Shown piece after piece: positions 49,334 through 56,641 of a stretch of DNA of 64,000 bases. The notes under the pieces are model-generated. The model saw nothing but the letters and a program-made list of their open reading frames with translations. It was not told the DNA's origin and searched no databases. The position numbers were made by a program, and so were the translations under genes. The DNA comes from Pedococcus sp. 5OH_020 (lineage in GTDB: Bacteria > Actinomycetota > Actinomycetes > Actinomycetales > Dermatophilaceae), in the NCBI RefSeq assembly GCF_027812955.1, contig NZ_JAPYZV010000008.1, positions 214,039 to 278,038 on the forward strand, in the 5' to 3' direction. The stretch's first letter is position 1. Each line of letters begins with the position of its first letter.

Positions 49334-50629
49334 ATGCACGCATATGTTCGGCGAGGGCTCCAAGTGGCCCTCCTGGCCGGCGGAGGTGTCCTGTTCATGG
49401 CAGGCCACGCCTCGGCCGACGAAACGACCACCGGGGCCGCAAGTGCCCTCGGTGGCAACCAGGCGACCGTCGCGGTGGCGGCGCCTGTGACGGCAACGGG
49501 TAACACTGTCGCCGTCCTCGGCGACTCGCGGTCGTCTGGAACCACTGCTCCGCAGCAGTCCTCACCGTCGACCCAGGCGTCTCGGAGCACCACCACGGGC
49601 GCTGGTTCGGCGGGTGGCGGGAACCAGGCGTCGGCGCCGGTGAGCGCGCCCGTGACGGCCGCTGGCAACGCGGTGGCCGTGGGCGGCGACGCGACCAGCA
49701 CTCGCGCGTCGAGCGGTTCGGGCGGCTCGACGCCTTCTGGACCTTCGACGGCGGGTTCGTCGACGACCGGCTCTCGGTCCGTCGCCGGTGGGAACCAGGC
49801 GTCGGCGCCGGTAAGCGCACCGGTGACGGCCGCTGGCAACGCGGTGGCGGTGGGCGGCGACGCGACCAGCACTCGCGCGTCGAGTGGTTCGGGCGGCTCG
49901 ACGCCTCCTGGACCTTCGACGGCGGGTTCGTCGACGACCGGCTCTCGGTCTGTCGCCGGTGGGAACCAGCCGTCGGCGCCGGTGAGCGCACCGGTCACCA
50001 CCGCTGGCAACGCGGTGGCGGTGGGCGGCGACGCGACCAGCACTCGGGCGTCGAGTGGTTCGGGCGGCTCCACGCCTTCCGGCAGCTCCACGGGTTCCGG
50101 CTCCTCGACGACAGGTCCCTCCACGCCGCGTCAGACCACGACAGGTGCCGACTCGGTGGCTGGTGGGAACCAGGTGGCAGTCCCGGTGAACGCGCCGGTG
50201 ACGGCCGGTGGGAGCTCGGTGGCCGTGGGCGGTGACGCCACCAGCACCGGTGCATCTACGGCACCTCCTGGCGGACCCGTGCCCGGTGCCGTCGGCGGCG
50301 GTGCAGGAGGAGGCAACGACGTAGGCCCGGTTCCTGCCGGAGCGGGCGGAACCGGCGGAACCGGCGGAGCCGCGGGATCCGGGAACGGGTCTGTCGCCGC
50401 GGGCGCGGGCGGTCCGATGGCCGACGGCCTCCTCGGCGGAGGGGTCGCCAGCGGTGACAGCGCCTTGGCGCTCGCCCCAGCCTCAGCGATTCCGGCAGTC
50501 GCGCAGGCCACGGCTCTGGCCATGACCGGCGACGACCCGTGGCGAACCTCGGCGCTCGCACTGCTGCTCTGCTGCCTCGGACTCGCAGTGCACAGCACGA
50601 GCCGCAGGAGGGTGGCTGCCACCGCGTGA
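49334..50629 (+). CDS. Chaplin-like repeat surface protein with LAxTG sorting signal
   Basis: A 431-residue secreted protein. Signal peptide 1-28 (ending HASA). Five copies of a chaplin-like core, G-G-N-Q-x-S-A-P-V-x-A-P-V-T-A-x-G-N-A-V-A-V-G-G-D, start at residues 40, 95, 152, 209 and 277. They are separated by Ser/Thr/Gly linkers. Chaplins (DUF320) form amyloid surface films in Streptomyces; the usual paired cysteines are missing here. The C-terminus has LAMTG (395-399), a hydrophobic helix and RRR, the layout of class E sortase (LAxTG) substrates and of long chaplins. GGGAGG precedes the ATG. It is probably wall-anchored; the role is inferred. Confidence 0.75.
   Translation: MHAYVRRGLQVALLAGGGVLFMAGHASADETTTGAASALGGNQATVAVAAPVTATGNTVAVLGDSRSSGTTAPQQSSPSTQASRSTTTGAGSAGGGNQASAPVSAPVTAAGNAVAVGGDATSTRASSGSGGSTPSGPSTAGSSTTGSRSVAGGNQASAPVSAPVTAAGNAVAVGGDATSTRASSGSGGSTPPGPSTAGSSTTGSRSVAGGNQPSAPVSAPVTTAGNAVAVGGDATSTRASSGSGGSTPSGSSTGSGSSTTGPSTPRQTTTGADSVAGGNQVAVPVNAPVTAGGSSVAVGGDATSTGASTAPPGGPVPGAVGGGAGGGNDVGPVPAGAGGTGGTGGAAGSGNGSVAAGAGGPMADGLLGGGVASGDSALALAPASAIPAVAQATALAMTGDDPWRTSALALLLCCLGLAVHSTSRRRVAATA
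49616..50095. repeat. 171-bp near-identical tandem repeats in the chaplin-like gene
   Basis: Three 57-codon units starting at 49616, 49787 and 49958. Each covers one chaplin-like core and its Ser/Gly linker. The first two are almost identical over their whole length; the third diverges at its 3' end. Units at the two ends of the gene are more divergent. This is a substrate for slippage or unequal recombination that adds or removes whole repeats. Confidence 0.9.
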
Positions 50630-50666
50630 CGTGAGATCAACCGCTGCGAGGGGTCGGAGGATGTCG

Positions 50667-50688
50667 TAGGATCGAACACATGTTCGAT
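50667..50688 (+). promoter_or_regulatory. LexA/SOS box overlapping a TAGGAT -10
   Basis: ATCGAACACATGTTCGAT (50671-50688) contains a perfect actinobacterial LexA operator, TCGAAC-N4-GTTCGA. It overlaps TAGGAT (50667-50672), a -10 whose start site would fall 7-8 nt on, at the ATG in the centre of the box. LexA binding would therefore block transcription completely. Confidence 0.85.
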
Positions 50689-50763
50689 CTGACCGCCTTC
50701 ATCGATGGAGGCGGCCCCGAGGGACGGGGGCAGGGCGGTGGCCAGCCAGACCCGGCGGACTAG
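50680..50763 (+). CDS. Candidate SOS-induced leaderless 27-residue ORF
   Basis: A 27-codon ORF beginning MFDLTAFIDGGG and continuing Gly/Pro-rich to DPAD. Its ATG is the centre of the LexA box, 7 nt after the TAGGAT -10, so the transcript would begin at or next to the ATG. It overlaps the next gene in another frame. It may be a real small protein, a leader that couples translation to the downstream gene, or chance. The correct spacing favours translation; no homologue is known to me. Confidence 0.45.
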   Translation: MFDLTAFIDGGGPEGRGQGGGQPDPAD

Positions 50764-51136
50764 TCCCGGCAACGGGGCTGTTCCGCCGGGCTGGCCGCCG
50801 CTCGTGCCGCCGCCTGAGACCGTGGGCTGGCAGGTGCCGGCCGTCTCGTGGCTGTTGGACTTCTGTCCCGCGGACTACCGCTCGTACGCCGGCTGGCGCA
50901 GGCAGCCGGTTGCGCTCGCCTGGGTCACCACCCGGCACATCGACGCTCAGCTCGTCGCCATGCGACAGGCCTACCGCGAGGTGCGAGTCGAGCTCGGGGA
51001 CCACCTCACCACCGAAGGTCTGGAGCAGGTGTTCGCCGACCTGGAGGCCGAAGGCGTCCGGCTGCTCGCCGCCCGGCGCAGCGCGGGACTGGTGTATGAC
51101 GCGTTGCAGGGCAAGCGTTATGTGCCGCGCCTGTGA
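50738..51136 (+). CDS. Conserved actinobacterial hypothetical protein under SOS control
   Basis: 132 residues from GTG 50738. The conserved region begins W-L-L-D-F-C-P-A-D-Y-R-S-Y and continues RRQPVALAWVTTRHIDAQL, EVRVELGD, FADLEAEGVRLLAARRSAGLVYDALQGKRYVPRL. Two to three helices, no membrane segment, no known catalytic motif. ATG 50705 is an alternative start, but no ribosome binding site favours either strongly. It lies 50 bp after a perfect LexA box and is probably induced by DNA damage. A possible DNA-binding or division-delay role is speculation. Confidence 0.7.
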   Translation: MASQTRRTSPGNGAVPPGWPPLVPPPETVGWQVPAVSWLLDFCPADYRSYAGWRRQPVALAWVTTRHIDAQLVAMRQAYREVRVELGDHLTTEGLEQVFADLEAEGVRLLAARRSAGLVYDALQGKRYVPRL

Positions 51137-51204
51137 CGACGGGGCCGCCGAGGGTGGGGCATGCCTCCAGAGGAGCTGTCTTGGTCGCAGCCGCGTTTGA
51201 TGGA

Positions 51205-51244
51205 GTACGTCCCCCGCCCGCAGGGGGTCGGGCGGGGGACGTAC
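51205..51244. terminator. Bidirectional terminator hairpin
   Basis: GTACGTCCCCCGCCCG (51205-51220) pairs perfectly with 51229-51244 across an 8-nt loop. It stands between the convergent SOS hypothetical gene and the LacI gene and can serve both. There is no U-tract. The rest of the 172-bp gap shows nothing else. Confidence 0.75.
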
Positions 51245-51308
51245 GTCAGGCCGACTGGGCGTGCTGTCTCGGGGTTCGCGAACACGCCCAGCCGGGGCTC
51301 GGTGCCGG

Positions 51309-52346
51309 TCAGGCAGCCTCGAAACTGCTGCTCGACCTGATGATCAAGGAGGGTGAGAGCAAGGCGCTCAGCGACGAGTCACTCCCTGCTTGGTGGAGGA
51401 TCCGCCACGCGTGGTGGGCGGCTTCGTGCAGCGGCTGACGAAGGCTGGTCAGGCGCAGAGCCTCGGCCACGGTGCTGTCGTCGAAGCCGACGAGCCCGAC
51501 GTCACGTCCAGCCTCCAGCCCGCGGCCGCGCAGCGATCGCATGGCTCCGAGGGCCAGCATGTCGGACGCGCACAGCAGCGCCGCCGTCCCGTCGAGCGGA
51601 GCCAGCCGGTCGAGCAGGCCGTTCGCTGCCCGAGTGGCGTCCATCAGCTCGTCCCGGGTGTATCCGGCGAGGGGCTCTTCGGCGAGCCCTGCCTCGGCCA
51701 GCGCGGCCAGCCACCCACGACGACGGTCGTCACCCAAAGGTGACCCCGACTCCCAGCCGAGGTAGGCCACTCGCTCATACCCCATGGCGAGCAGGTGCCG
51801 CACGGCCATCTCCATGCCGGCGCGACCGTCCACGTCGACCCACCGACCCAGCTCGGGGGAGTCCCACATGCGGCCGAAGCTGACGAAGGGCACCTCGTTG
51901 TCCACCAGCCACCTCGGGCGTGGGTCCTCACGCAGCGTGTCGGTGATGACGAAGCCGTCCACCAGCCCTGTGCCGAGGAGCCGTTCGTACCCCGTGATCG
52001 GGTTCTCTGCCTCCGATGCGAAGGTCACGAGGTGGCTGTTGTATCCGGGCGCCGCCACCGTGAGCTCCACGAGGAAGCCGTCGACGATGTGGCCCATGCG
52101 TCGGGCCGCTGACGGGTTCACCTCGAACCCGTAGGCCCGCGCCAGATGGCGTCTCAGCTGCTGGGCCGCAGCGTTCGGGGTGAATCCCAGGCGCTCGATC
52201 TCCTGCCGCACCCTCGCCAGAGTGGGGGAGGCCACCCGTTCGGGGTTGTTCAGCACGTTGCTGACCGTCTGCCGGGAGACGCCGGCCGCCTGCGCCACGT
52301 CGACGATCGTGGCCCGCGGCCGAGCGAGGTCCCGACCCTGTGTCAC
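51309..52346 (-). CDS. LacI-family transcriptional regulator
   Basis: A 345-residue LacI/GalR protein. The helix-turn-helix and hinge read ATIVDVAQAAGVSRQTVSNVLNNPERVASPTL (about 12-43). The effector domain has GHIVDGFLVELTVAAPGYNSHLV, FVSFGRMW and DVGLVGFDDSTVAEALRLTSLRQP. GTG 52346 follows GGGAGG by 8 nt. It is divergent from the debranching-like hydrolase gene; the gap contains the palindrome TTTGATCGTTCAAA, probably its operator. The inducer is likely an alpha-glucoside, inferred from the neighbour. Confidence 0.9.
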   Translation of the reverse strand: MTQGRDLARPRATIVDVAQAAGVSRQTVSNVLNNPERVASPTLARVRQEIERLGFTPNAAAQQLRRHLARAYGFEVNPSAARRMGHIVDGFLVELTVAAPGYNSHLVTFASEAENPITGYERLLGTGLVDGFVITDTLREDPRPRWLVDNEVPFVSFGRMWDSPELGRWVDVDGRAGMEMAVRHLLAMGYERVAYLGWESGSPLGDDRRRGWLAALAEAGLAEEPLAGYTRDELMDATRAANGLLDRLAPLDGTAALLCASDMLALGAMRSLRGRGLEAGRDVGLVGFDDSTVAEALRLTSLRQPLHEAAHHAWRILHQAGSDSSLSALLSPSLIIRSSSSFEAA

Positions 52347-52408
52347 CTGCTGCACCTCCCGGCCTGTTCGTACGAGCCGTAGAGCGGGCAGCCCACGACG
52401 AATGGTGA

Positions 52409-52422
52409 TTTGATCGTTCAAA
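52409..52422. promoter_or_regulatory. LacI-type operator between the regulator and the hydrolase
   Basis: TTTGATCGTTCAAA is a near-perfect palindrome centred on CG, the form expected for LacI/GalR proteins. It lies 63 bp from the regulator start and 62 bp from the hydrolase start, so one dimer could control both. Confidence 0.72.
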
Positions 52423-52483
52423 TCCAGAGACTGCCCGACCCCTCGCGAGGCGTCAAGGTGGTCGGCAGCAGAGAGGGCACGCA

Positions 52484-54652
52484 GTGGTCGAAACACGGAC
52501 AGATCCACCCCCGGAATCTGGCCGAACGGCTGAGGGTGGTGACTCGCGCCCATCGGGCCGGAGCGGCTCTCCCGCGTCGACCTCGGTAGGACGGCAGCCC
52601 TGGCTGCACGAGCTGCTGATCTGCGTGCACGGGAACGCGACCGCGCTGTCGGCGTTCGATGGCGACATGTCGCCGCAGGCTGCGCAAGGGCTCTTCGTCG
52701 ACGACGAGAGGCTCCTGTCCCGGCTACAGGTCCTCCTCGGCGACGAATCCGCCAGCCCTGTCGCAGCCACCGCCCGAGGGGCGCGCGCCGAGTTCTTCGG
52801 CGCCGTTCGCGGGCTCGGTGACCCCGGAGCCGACCCGACGGTGGAGATCCGGCGGTCCCGGCTCCTGTACGCCGCGACGATGGTCGAGGACATCACCGTC
52901 GTGAACCGCTCTGCGCACGAGGTCGACACGACGCTTCTCGTCCGTCTGGCTGCGGACGGCGCGCCGATCGCCGACGTCAAGTCCGGCGCCGTCGGCGCGC
53001 CTGCCGTGCGTCCGTGGGTGGACGCCGGACGGGTCGTGTTCGAGACGGGACGCCACCGCACCACGGCGGGGTTCGAGCCACCGGCGGACGCACTGGACCT
53101 CCACGAGGAGGGAGCCGTGGCGCGGTTCGACGTGGCCGTCCCGCCGGGCCGCAGTCGGACCATCCGGGTCACAGTGGCCGCACGGCGTACCCGCTCGACG
53201 GAGTTCGACGCGGACCCCGGCAGCGACGGCGTGCGGTGGGACTCGGTGCACGTCGAGGCAGACGACGCACGACTGCGGTCGTTGGTGGAGCACTCGCTCG
53301 ACGACCTCCGCCACCTCCTGCTGCGGGACCCGCAAGAGCCGGAGGATGTCTTCGCTGCGGCCGGGTCGCCCTGGTACCTGACCCTTTTCGGGCGCGACTC
53401 GCTGTGGGCGGCCCGGATGATGCTGCCGTTCGGCACCGAGCTGGCGGCCGGCACCCTGCGTGCCCATGCCCGGCGGCAGGGGAGCGCCGAGGACGACCGG
53501 CGTGCCGAGCAGCCGGGGAAGATCGCGCACGAGGTGCGCCGCACCGCGTACGACGCCTCGCTCAGCGGGCTGGCGCTGCCTCCGCTCTACTTCGGCACGG
53601 TCGATGCCACCGCGCTCTGGGTGACGCTGCTCGTCGAGGCGTGGCGGTGGGGGCTGCCCGAGGTGGAGGTCCGCGAGCTGCTGCCGAACCTGACCGCAGC
53701 GCTCGGCTGGATCACCGGTCCCGGGCAGCCGGACGCCGACGGGTTCCTCAAGTACCTGGACTCGACCGGTCACGGGCTGGCGAACCAGGGCTGGAAGGAC
53801 TCGAAGGACTCCATGCGGATGCGCGACGGCCGCATAGCGCGGGCCCCCATAGCCCTGGTGGAGGCCCAGGGGTACGCGGTGCAGGCCCTGCTCGGCGCAG
53901 CCGACCTCCTGGAGGCGCTGGCCGAACCGGGTGCCGACCGGGCCCGTGCGGAGGCCGCCGTACTGGCGCAGCGGCTTCGGGAGGCGTTCTGGGTGGACGG
54001 CGGTCCACGACTTGGCCGCTATCTCGCCATGGCCCTCGACGGCGACGGTCGGCGGGTCGACGGCCTCGGCTCGAACATGGGCCACCTGCTCGGTTCGGGC
54101 GCTCTGACGTCGCAAGAGGCGGCACTGGTGGCTCGCGCGGTGACCGGGAGCGAGCTGCTGGACGACTTCGGCGTACGCACGCTGGGTCGCGACAACGGCG
54201 GCTTCAACCCGATCGGCTACCACACAGGTTCGGTCTGGACGCACGACTCCGCGATCATCGCGCTGGGGCTGGCGCGTGAGGGGTTCAGCTCCGAGGCCGT
54301 GCGGGTCGCTCGTGCCCTGCTGGCGTCGGGGGAGGCCTTCGGCTACCGCTGGCCGGAGCTGTATGCCGGTGAGCCCATGCTTGGTCGTCCTGCGCCGTAC
54401 CCGGCGTCCTGCAGACCGCAGGCCTGGGCGGCCGCCTCGGCGGGTGCGCTGCTGACTGTTGCGCTCGGGCTCAGGGCCGACGTCCCGGCAGGCCTCCTGC
54501 ACGTCGCTCCTCCCACCCCGGGACCCTTCGGCGCCCTGCGGCTGAGCGGCCTGCGGGTGGGTGACGCCGTGGTCCAGATCAGCGCCAACCGGGCAGGCGA
54601 GGTGGGCGTCACAGGACTGCCGGATGGCATGCGAGTGGTGGGCAGCGCTTAG
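52484..54652 (+). CDS. Glycogen-debranching N-terminal domain/amylo-alpha-1,6-glucosidase-like protein
   Basis: A 722-residue glycosyl hydrolase-like protein. An N-terminal beta domain (about 40-250) starts PWLHELLICVHGNATALSAFDGDMSP, the glycogen-debranching N-terminal type. The catalytic (alpha/alpha)6 barrel (about 260-680) has GSPWYLTLFGRDSLWAARM, GHGLANQGWKDSKDSM and GGFNPIGYHTGSVWTHDSAIIA, with likely acid/base residues in the R-D and H-D motifs. Such enzymes trim alpha-1,6 branches or act on trehalose/glucosides. GTG 52484 follows GAGAGG by 7 nt. Regulation by the adjacent LacI protein is likely. Confidence 0.87.
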   Translation: MVETRTDPPPESGRTAEGGDSRPSGRSGSPASTSVGRQPWLHELLICVHGNATALSAFDGDMSPQAAQGLFVDDERLLSRLQVLLGDESASPVAATARGARAEFFGAVRGLGDPGADPTVEIRRSRLLYAATMVEDITVVNRSAHEVDTTLLVRLAADGAPIADVKSGAVGAPAVRPWVDAGRVVFETGRHRTTAGFEPPADALDLHEEGAVARFDVAVPPGRSRTIRVTVAARRTRSTEFDADPGSDGVRWDSVHVEADDARLRSLVEHSLDDLRHLLLRDPQEPEDVFAAAGSPWYLTLFGRDSLWAARMMLPFGTELAAGTLRAHARRQGSAEDDRRAEQPGKIAHEVRRTAYDASLSGLALPPLYFGTVDATALWVTLLVEAWRWGLPEVEVRELLPNLTAALGWITGPGQPDADGFLKYLDSTGHGLANQGWKDSKDSMRMRDGRIARAPIALVEAQGYAVQALLGAADLLEALAEPGADRARAEAAVLAQRLREAFWVDGGPRLGRYLAMALDGDGRRVDGLGSNMGHLLGSGALTSQEAALVARAVTGSELLDDFGVRTLGRDNGGFNPIGYHTGSVWTHDSAIIALGLAREGFSSEAVRVARALLASGEAFGYRWPELYAGEPMLGRPAPYPASCRPQAWAAASAGALLTVALGLRADVPAGLLHVAPPTPGPFGALRLSGLRVGDAVVQISANRAGEVGVTGLPDGMRVVGSA

Positions 54653-54655
54653 ACT
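54650..54655 (+). promoter_or_regulatory. -10 element (TAGACT) of dxs on an upstream stop codon
   Basis: TAGACT includes the TAG stop of the hydrolase gene and would give dxs a leader of about 37 nt. dxs has GAAAGGACG before its GTG. The same stop-codon/-10 sharing is seen at 10757 and 32718. Confidence 0.5.
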
Positions 54656-54698
54656 CAGGCGGTTGCCCTGCGGTTGAGACGGTGAAAGGACGGCCTGC

Positions 54699-56567
54699 GT
54701 GGGAGTGCTGGAGACCATTGGGAGCCCGGCGGACCTCAAGGCGCTGCCGGCTGCCCAGCTCCCGGCCCTGGCCGAGGAGATCAGGGCCTTCCTGGTCGAA
54801 AGCGTCTCGAAGACCGGTGGCCACCTCGGGCCGAACCTCGGCGTGGTGGAGCTGACGATCGCCCTGCACCGCGTCTTCAGCAGCCCGTACGACACGATCG
54901 TGTTCGACACGGGTCACCAGTCGTACGTCCACAAGCTCCTCACCGGACGGCATGACTTCAGCAAGCTGAAGAAGCAGGGCGGCCTGTCGGGGTACCCGAG
55001 CCGGGCGGAGTCCGAGCACGACGTCGTGGAGAACTCCCACGCCTCGACGTCGCTGTCGTGGGCTGACGGCATCGCCAAGGCGCGGCGCCTGCGAGGGGAG
55101 CGGGGCCGGCACACCGTCGCCGTGATCGGCGACGGCGCTCTCACCGGTGGTATGGCGTGGGAGGCGATCAACAACATCGCCGCCGACAAGGACCTTCCGC
55201 TCACCATCGTGGTCAACGACAACGAGCGCTCCTACGCCCCCACGATCGGCGGCCTGGCGGACCATCTGGCGACCCTGCGTACCACCCGCGGCTACGAGCG
55301 CTTCCTCGACTGGGGCAAGAACACCCTGCACCGCACACCGGTCGTCGGCGGTGCGATGTACGAGACGTTGCACGGCATGAAGAAGGGGATCAAGGACATC
55401 GTCGCTCCGCAGGGCATGTTCGAGGACCTGGGCCTGAAGTACCTGGGACCGGTCGACGGGCATGACGAGGCGGCGGTGGAGTCTGCACTGCGGCGGGCGC
55501 GGTCCTTCGGAGGGCCGGTGCTCGTACACGTCATCACGCAGAAGGGCCGGGGCTACCAGCCGGCCTTCGAGGACCAGGCCGACCAGTTCCACGGGGTGGG
55601 CAAGTTCAACCCCGAGACGGGCCTGCCGTTCGAGGTCACCGGCCGGATCTGGACCGACGAGTTCAACGACGAGATGGTCGCCGTCGGCGCCGAGCGGGAC
55701 GATGTCGTGGCGCTGACCGCTGCGATGCTGATCCCGGTCGGACTGGATGGCTTCGCGGCCGCGTACCCGGACAGGGTCTTCGACGTCGGGATCGCGGAGC
55801 AGCACGCTGTGACGATGGCGAGCGGGCTCGCCTTCGCCGGTCTGCACCCCGTCGTGGCGGTGTACGCGACGTTCCTCAACCGCGCGTTCGACCAGCTGCT
55901 CATGGATGCCGCCCTCCACAAGGCGGGGGTGACGTTCGTGCTGGACCGGGCGGGCGTCACCGGCAGCGACGGACCGTCTCACAACGGGATGTGGGACATG
56001 GCCCTGGCGTCGATCGTGCCGGGGCTGCGGCTGGCGGCCCCGCGTGACGGGCAGCAGGTGCGCCGCCAGCTGCGCGAGGCCCTCGACGTCTCGGACGGGC
56101 CCACCGTCATCCGGTTCCCGAAGGGCGACGTGGGTGCACCGGTGGCGGCCGTGCGGCAGCAGGGCGCCGTGGACGTCCTGCACGAGTCGTCGCCCGACAG
56201 CTGTGACGTGCTGGTGGTGGGCGTCGGCGCGTTCGCCTCGGTGGCCGTGGAGGTGGCCGGGAAGCTCGAGGCGCAGGGGCAGGCCGTCACGGCGGTGGAC
56301 CCCCGATGGGTGCTGCCCGTCAGCGACGACCTCGTAGAGCTGGCGCGTCGGGCAGGGACCGTGGCGGTGGTGGAGGACAACCTCGTGAGCGGGGGGGTTG
56401 GGGCCGCCGTCACGCTGGCGCTGCGTGAGGCCACGGTCGACGTGCCCGTGCACCTCTACGGCATACCGAAGCGGTTCCTCGACCACGCGTCCCGTGGCCA
56501 GGTCCTCGACGAGCTGGGGCTCACCGCCGACGCTGTGGCGACCTCCCTGTCCGGCCGGCTGTCCTGA
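54699..56567 (+). CDS. dxs: 1-deoxy-D-xylulose-5-phosphate synthase
   Basis: A 622-residue thiamine-diphosphate enzyme, first step of the MEP isoprenoid pathway (pyruvate plus glyceraldehyde 3-phosphate to DXP). Motifs: [33 protein letters not shown], the ThDP-binding [16 protein letters not shown] and [15 protein letters not shown], the transketolase pyrimidine domain, with [17 protein letters not shown] and [18 protein letters not shown] 54699 follows AAAGGACG. It is close to the typical family length. It stands alone before a hairpin. Confidence 0.95.
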   Translation: MGVLETIGSPADLKALPAAQLPALAEEIRAFLVESVSKTGGHLGPNLGVVELTIALHRVFSSPYDTIVFDTGHQSYVHKLLTGRHDFSKLKKQGGLSGYPSRAESEHDVVENSHASTSLSWADGIAKARRLRGERGRHTVAVIGDGALTGGMAWEAINNIAADKDLPLTIVVNDNERSYAPTIGGLADHLATLRTTRGYERFLDWGKNTLHRTPVVGGAMYETLHGMKKGIKDIVAPQGMFEDLGLKYLGPVDGHDEAAVESALRRARSFGGPVLVHVITQKGRGYQPAFEDQADQFHGVGKFNPETGLPFEVTGRIWTDEFNDEMVAVGAERDDVVALTAAMLIPVGLDGFAAAYPDRVFDVGIAEQHAVTMASGLAFAGLHPVVAVYATFLNRAFDQLLMDAALHKAGVTFVLDRAGVTGSDGPSHNGMWDMALASIVPGLRLAAPRDGQQVRRQLREALDVSDGPTVIRFPKGDVGAPVAAVRQQGAVDVLHESSPDSCDVLVVGVGAFASVAVEVAGKLEAQGQAVTAVDPRWVLPVSDDLVELARRAGTVAVVEDNLVSGGVGAAVTLALREATVDVPVHLYGIPKRFLDHASRGQVLDELGLTADAVATSLSGRLS

Positions 56568-56569
56568 GC

Positions 56570-56589
56570 CGGCGGGCAGGCACCCGCCG
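56570..56589. terminator. Hairpin between dxs and the fad operon
   Basis: CGGCGGG (56570-56576) pairs with CCCGCCG (56583-56589) around a 6-nt loop, 3 bp after the dxs stop. It can serve both converging transcripts. There is no U-tract. Confidence 0.6.
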
Positions 56590-56641
56590 AGCGGATACCC
56601 GCCCACCGAGGGACGAGTGGCTGGAGGGCGCCCGAGTCGCG

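Noticed and set aside
49318..50124. 268-codon frame antisense to the chaplin-like gene with its own repeats
   Set aside because: The repeats follow from the sense repeats; there is no signal peptide or domain, and the sense protein has a signal peptide, sorting signal and ribosome binding site.
52724..54910. 728-codon frame antisense to the debranching-like gene
   Set aside because: Shadow frame over a gene with clear family motifs; no recognisable product.
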